DNA of 64,000 nucleotides from Naumannella halotolerans (GTDB taxonomy: Bacteria; Actinomycetota; Actinomycetes; Propionibacteriales; Propionibacteriaceae), in NCBI RefSeq assembly GCF_004364645.1, contig NZ_SOAW01000001.1:1922001-1986000 (forward strand), read 5' to 3'. Shown piece after piece: positions 61,577 to 64,000 of the stretch. The notes under the pieces were generated by a model, which searched no databases, was not told where the DNA came from, and saw only the letters and a program-made list of their open reading frames with translations. Numbering within the stretch: position 1 is the stretch's first letter; each line of letters starts with the position of its first letter. A program made the position numbers and the translations under genes.

Positions 61577-62749
61577 TTACTTCGCTGCCAGCTCGGCGGC
61601 CTTCTTGGCCGCGCCGTCCATGGTCTCCTCGATGCTCACGAGGGGATGGTTGAAGTCGGCCAGGATCTGCCGGCCCTCCTCCACGTTGTTGCCGTCCAGT
61701 CGGACGACCAGCGGCTTGGTGGCGTCGTCACCGAGCGTCTTCAACGCACCGACGATGCCGTTGGCCACCGCGTCACAAGCGGTGATGCCACCGAAGACGT
61801 TGACGAAGACCGACTTCACCTGCTCGTCACCGAGGATCACGTCCAGGCCGTTCGCCATCACCTCGGCCGAGGCACCGCCGCCGATGTCGAGGAAGTTGGC
61901 CGGCTTGGCCACGCCACCGGTGTAGTCCTCACCGGCATAGGCGACGACGTCCAGGGTGGACATGACCAGTCCCGCACCGTTGCCGATGATGCCGACGTTG
62001 CCGTCGAGCTTCACGTAGTTCAGGTGCAGCGCCTTCGCCTTGGCCTCCAGCGGATCGGCGGCCGCCGCGTCCTCGAACTCGGCATGCGATTCCTGACGGA
62101 AGTCGGCGTTCTCGTCCAGGGTCACCTTGCCGTCCAGGGCGACGATGTCACCGGCACCGGTCTTCACCAGCGGGTTCACCTCGACCAGGGTGGCGTCCTC
62201 TTCGTTGTAGACCGTCCACAGGGTCTTCAGCACCTCGGCGATCTTGGCCGCGTCCTCACCCTCGAATCCTGCGGCGGTGACGATCTCGGTCGCCTTGGCA
62301 TCGTCGATGCCGACGTTCGGATCGACAGGTACGCGGGCCAGCGCCTCGGGGCGCTCCACGGCGAGCTGCTCGATCTCCATGCCGCCCTCCTTGGAGCACA
62401 TGGCGAGGTAGGACCGGTTCGCCCGATCCAGCAGAATCGAGAAGTAGTACTCCTCGGCGATGTCTGCGCCCTCGGCGATCATCACGGTCCGTACCTCGTG
62501 ACCCTTGATGTCCATGCCGAGGATCTCTGCCGCCTTCTGCTCGGCCTCCTCCGGGCTCTTGGCGACCTTCACGCCGCCGGCCTTGCCGCGGCCACCGGTC
62601 TTGACCTGTGCCTTGACGACCACCACCGGGCTGCCGATCTGCTCCGCGGCCTGCTTCGCCTCGGCCGGTGTGGTCGCGGTCAGCCCCTTGAGCACCGGCA
62701 CGCCGTGCTTCTCGAACACGTCACGCGCCTGGTATTCGTAGAGATCCAC
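61577..62749 (-). CDS. sucC: Succinyl-CoA synthetase beta subunit
   Basis: A 390-residue ATP-grasp subunit. [19 protein letters not shown] begins the nucleotide-binding domain; [19 protein letters not shown] is the ATP-grasp lysine loop, and [13 protein letters not shown] with [10 protein letters not shown] contact the alpha subunit and phosphate. Length is normal. GTG 62749 follows GGAG at five bases. Its leader begins with a strong hairpin and a -10 TACAGT at 62805-62810 (minus strand). Confidence 0.96.
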   Translation of the reverse strand: MDLYEYQARDVFEKHGVPVLKGLTATTPAEAKQAAEQIGSPVVVVKAQVKTGGRGKAGGVKVAKSPEEAEQKAAEILGMDIKGHEVRTVMIAEGADIAEEYYFSILLDRANRSYLAMCSKEGGMEIEQLAVERPEALARVPVDPNVGIDDAKATEIVTAAGFEGEDAAKIAEVLKTLWTVYNEEDATLVEVNPLVKTGAGDIVALDGKVTLDENADFRQESHAEFEDAAAADPLEAKAKALHLNYVKLDGNVGIIGNGAGLVMSTLDVVAYAGEDYTGGVAKPANFLDIGGGASAEVMANGLDVILGDEQVKSVFVNVFGGITACDAVANGIVGALKTLGDDATKPLVVRLDGNNVEEGRQILADFNHPLVSIEETMDGAAKKAAELAAK

Positions 62750-62776
62750 TAGCGCTCCAATCCTGTTGTGTGAATG

Positions 62777-62810
62777 GGCGGCGGACGAGCCGCCGCCAGA
62801 GGCGACTGTA
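62777..62810 (-). promoter_or_regulatory. sucC -10 box and 5' leader hairpin
   Basis: TACAGT (62805-62810 read leftward) predicts a start near 62798. The transcript would then open at once with GGCGGCGG/CCGCCGCC (62777-62784 and 62790-62797; 5-base loop). A hairpin at the very 5' end can stabilise mRNA. No -35 consensus is clear. Confidence 0.45.
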
Positions 62811-62858
62811 TCCCGTCAGCGCTGTGGATCGCGCGCCGGGTCGGGCCGGTCGCGTGGT

Positions 62859-62926
62859 GCTCTCTCAGGCGACACCCGCCGTTCACTCAGACAACCGCCC
62901 GGCCAGTCTGAGAGAGCCCCTCAGAC
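62859..62926. promoter_or_regulatory. Mutually exclusive stem-loops in the sucC/cell-wall-protein intergenic region
   Basis: GCTCTCTCAG (62859-62868) pairs with CTGAGAGAGC (62908-62917). GTCTGAG (62906-62912) can instead pair with CTCAGAC at 62886-62892 or at 62920-62926. The options exclude one another, as in a switch, but they might also be overlapping protein sites. The rest of the 495-base gap (62750-63244) holds the promoter candidates and a 14-bp palindrome CAACTCCGGAGTTG (63103-63116); no gene is seen. Confidence 0.45.
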
Positions 62927-63158
62927 AGAACCCCGGGTGCGCGCCTGCGACGCGCCGGAACCGCCTCCTCGCTATGTGTTTCAGGTCACTCCCGACCCTG
63001 GGAGGGGAATCGCCGGAATCCCGGGAACTCTCCGTGCAACCGCACCAGGCCTGGCTCTGCGCGGGCCGAACCGGGACCGCGGCGGTACCGGCAACGCACC
63101 GGCAACTCCGGAGTTGGAAGTCTCCCTGAGAATTGCTAAGGTTTTTTCCACGTTCCGA

Positions 63159-63186
63159 TTGATCTCCGGTGCCCGGCTGGTTATCG
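63159..63186 (+). promoter_or_regulatory. Candidate promoter for the gene at 63245
   Basis: TTGATC (63159-63164) and TTATCG (63181-63186) with a 16-base spacer. The leader would be about 50 bases and contains a CGACG/CGTCG hairpin (63213-63227) just before the Shine-Dalgarno GAGGAG. Confidence 0.3.
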
Positions 63187-63244
63187 TCGAGCGGAGCGTG
63201 AGCAGGCGGGAACGACGAGAGACGTCGCCCTTTGAGGAGATTTC

Positions 63245-64000
63245 GTGACGAAGAACGCGTGGGGATTCAAGAAGAGTCGCAGCGGGCACACCGCCGATGA
63301 CACTTCTTCGATTCGCACCACCGTCACCCAGGGCATCGGAGCACTCGCCATCTCCGCGCTCGGACTTGCAGTCGCCGCCACCATCACCTTGAACTCCACG
63401 GTGAACACGGTCAATGCATCGCAGACCGCCGTCGCCTCCGAAGCGGGTCAGCCCAACTCCAACCGCGCCGAGCCGGCTGCAGGCGCCGAAGGTACCAGCA
63501 GCGTCGACGCCGAGGCCGCAGCCGACGCCGCCGACAGTGCCGAGAACGCCGAAGCCTCCGCCGAGGACGGCGATCTGGAGCAGTTCTCCCGCGACCGCGA
63601 GGGCAGGGCGAGCCGGAGCACCATCCGGGTGGCACTGGACACCGCCGTCGAGAGCGAAGTCGCCGCCGACCGCACCGAGAGCCTGGACGAGGTCGCCGAG
63701 AACGCCGGCAGCGAGTCCCGCAAGGCCGTTGCCTCCGCCCGGAACGAGGCCCTCGAGGCCGAGGTCGAAGCGGCCCGCCGCGAGGAGGCCCGCGCCCAGG
63801 AGGCCAAGAAGAAGGCCGAGGAGGAGGCCAGGCAGGCCGAGGACTCCGGCACCTTGCAGAACCAGCAGAACGACACCAGCGCGCCGACCACCAGCATCGC
63901 CAGTGGCGAGGTGTCCGGTGAGGGTGGCGTCAGCCCGATCGCCAAGGGCTCCTACCGGGTCGGCGCCCGCTGGGGTGCAGTCGGCTCCTGGTCGCGCTAC
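63245..64000 (+). CDS. Secreted coiled-coil protein, probably M23-type peptidase (partial, runs off window)
   Basis: A frame open from GTG 63245 to the window end, 252 codons, preceded by GAGGAG. An uncleaved or signal-anchor hydrophobic helix lies at about 30-52 (GIGALAISALGLAVAATITL). Residues 60-230 are Ala/Glu/Arg-rich and predicted coiled coil (EAEVEAARREEARAQEAKKK). The last visible residues, SYRVGARWGAVGSWSRY, are like the beginning of lysostaphin-type M23 peptidase domains in actinobacteria, where a GxxHxGxDF motif follows. That motif lies beyond the window, so the catalytic assignment is an inference. Confidence 0.6.
   Translation, partial: MTKNAWGFKKSRSGHTADDTSSIRTTVTQGIGALAISALGLAVAATITLNSTVNTVNASQTAVASEAGQPNSNRAEPAAGAEGTSSVDAEAAADAADSAENAEASAEDGDLEQFSRDREGRASRSTIRVALDTAVESEVAADRTESLDEVAENAGSESRKAVASARNEALEAEVEAARREEARAQEAKKKAEEEARQAEDSGTLQNQQNDTSAPTTSIASGEVSGEGGVSPIAKGSYRVGARWGAVGSWSRY

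Noticed and set aside
62930-63244. c-di-AMP (ydaO/yuaA) riboswitch before the M23-like gene
   Set aside because: Such switches are known before actinobacterial cell-wall hydrolases, but the conserved 3' CAGCTAACC/CAGCTCACC-type segment is missing and the likely leader is only about 50 bases.

Overview
The window is dense, high-GC DNA with many GTG starts and 1-8 base gene overlaps. It carries actinobacterial signature genes: a PerM-purN-purH block with a DUF3017 protein, a biotin carboxylase/BCCP fusion, LpdA, and TAP-family secreted hydrolases. Gene content fits the order Propionibacteriales (Propionibacteriaceae-like), but no rRNA is present to fix the taxon. I found no tRNA or rRNA genes, prophage, insertion sequence or CRISPR array. 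It reads as core chromosome with small islands of unusual structure.

Layout, left to right. 1-1538: end of an Mrp-type Na+/H+ antiporter operon (mnhD end, E, F, G), then a short-chain dehydrogenase. 2272-2366: four tandem 25-bp units between convergent genes. 2344-7448: an acyl-CoA dehydrogenase/carboxylase module (dehydrogenase, carboxyltransferase, biotin carboxylase) around a MerR regulator with a 20-bp palindromic operator, probably leucine/isovalerate or related acyl-CoA breakdown. 7564-12868: two unknown proteins, a sirtuin, LpdA and a secreted hydrolase. 13023-16737: purine nucleoside phosphorylase, a phosphohexomutase, a P-loop kinase and a membrane protein. 16906-19641: a three-gene NitT/TauT-type ABC importer. 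19681-24257: a PPOX flavoprotein, a receiver-like/thioredoxin-reductase-like fusion, a broken cholesterol-oxidase-like gene and a secreted unknown protein. 24571-30829: metG, a small-molecule kinase, adenosine deaminase, and an MHS transporter paired with a 3-hydroxybutyrate-dehydrogenase-like enzyme. 30934-35174: a four-gene operon joining an SsuD-like flavin monooxygenase to a sugar-type ABC importer without ATPase. 36480-42963: a DJ-1/PfpI protein, then cytidine deaminase at the end of a BMP-type nucleoside importer operon. 43084-49453: M20 amidohydrolase, kinase-like protein, trpS, a double GNAT acetyltransferase and a chimeric agmatine-deiminase/PucR gene. 49675-51006: a very small secreted peptide gene divergent from a TrmB/LuxR-type regulator. 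51065-64000: a lipoprotein, a TM2 protein, purU, mdh, DUF3017, purH-purN-perM, a sensor-like membrane protein, sucCD, and the start of a secreted coiled-coil protein that runs off the end.

The genes suggest an aerobic heterotroph with nucleoside salvage (BMP importer, cytidine and adenosine deaminases, PNP, phosphohexomutase), de novo purine synthesis, TCA enzymes (mdh, sucCD) and acyl-CoA catabolism. A recurring regulatory theme is leaderless expression: at least twelve genes have a nAnnnT hexamer (mostly TAnnnT) exactly 6 or 7 bases before the start codon and no Shine-Dalgarno.

The strongest candidates for something undescribed are the 48-residue secreted peptide with its divergent regulator and nested dyads (49608-51006), the in-frame agmatine deiminase/PucR chimera (48137-49453), and the SsuD-like/sugar-ABC operon (30934-35174).
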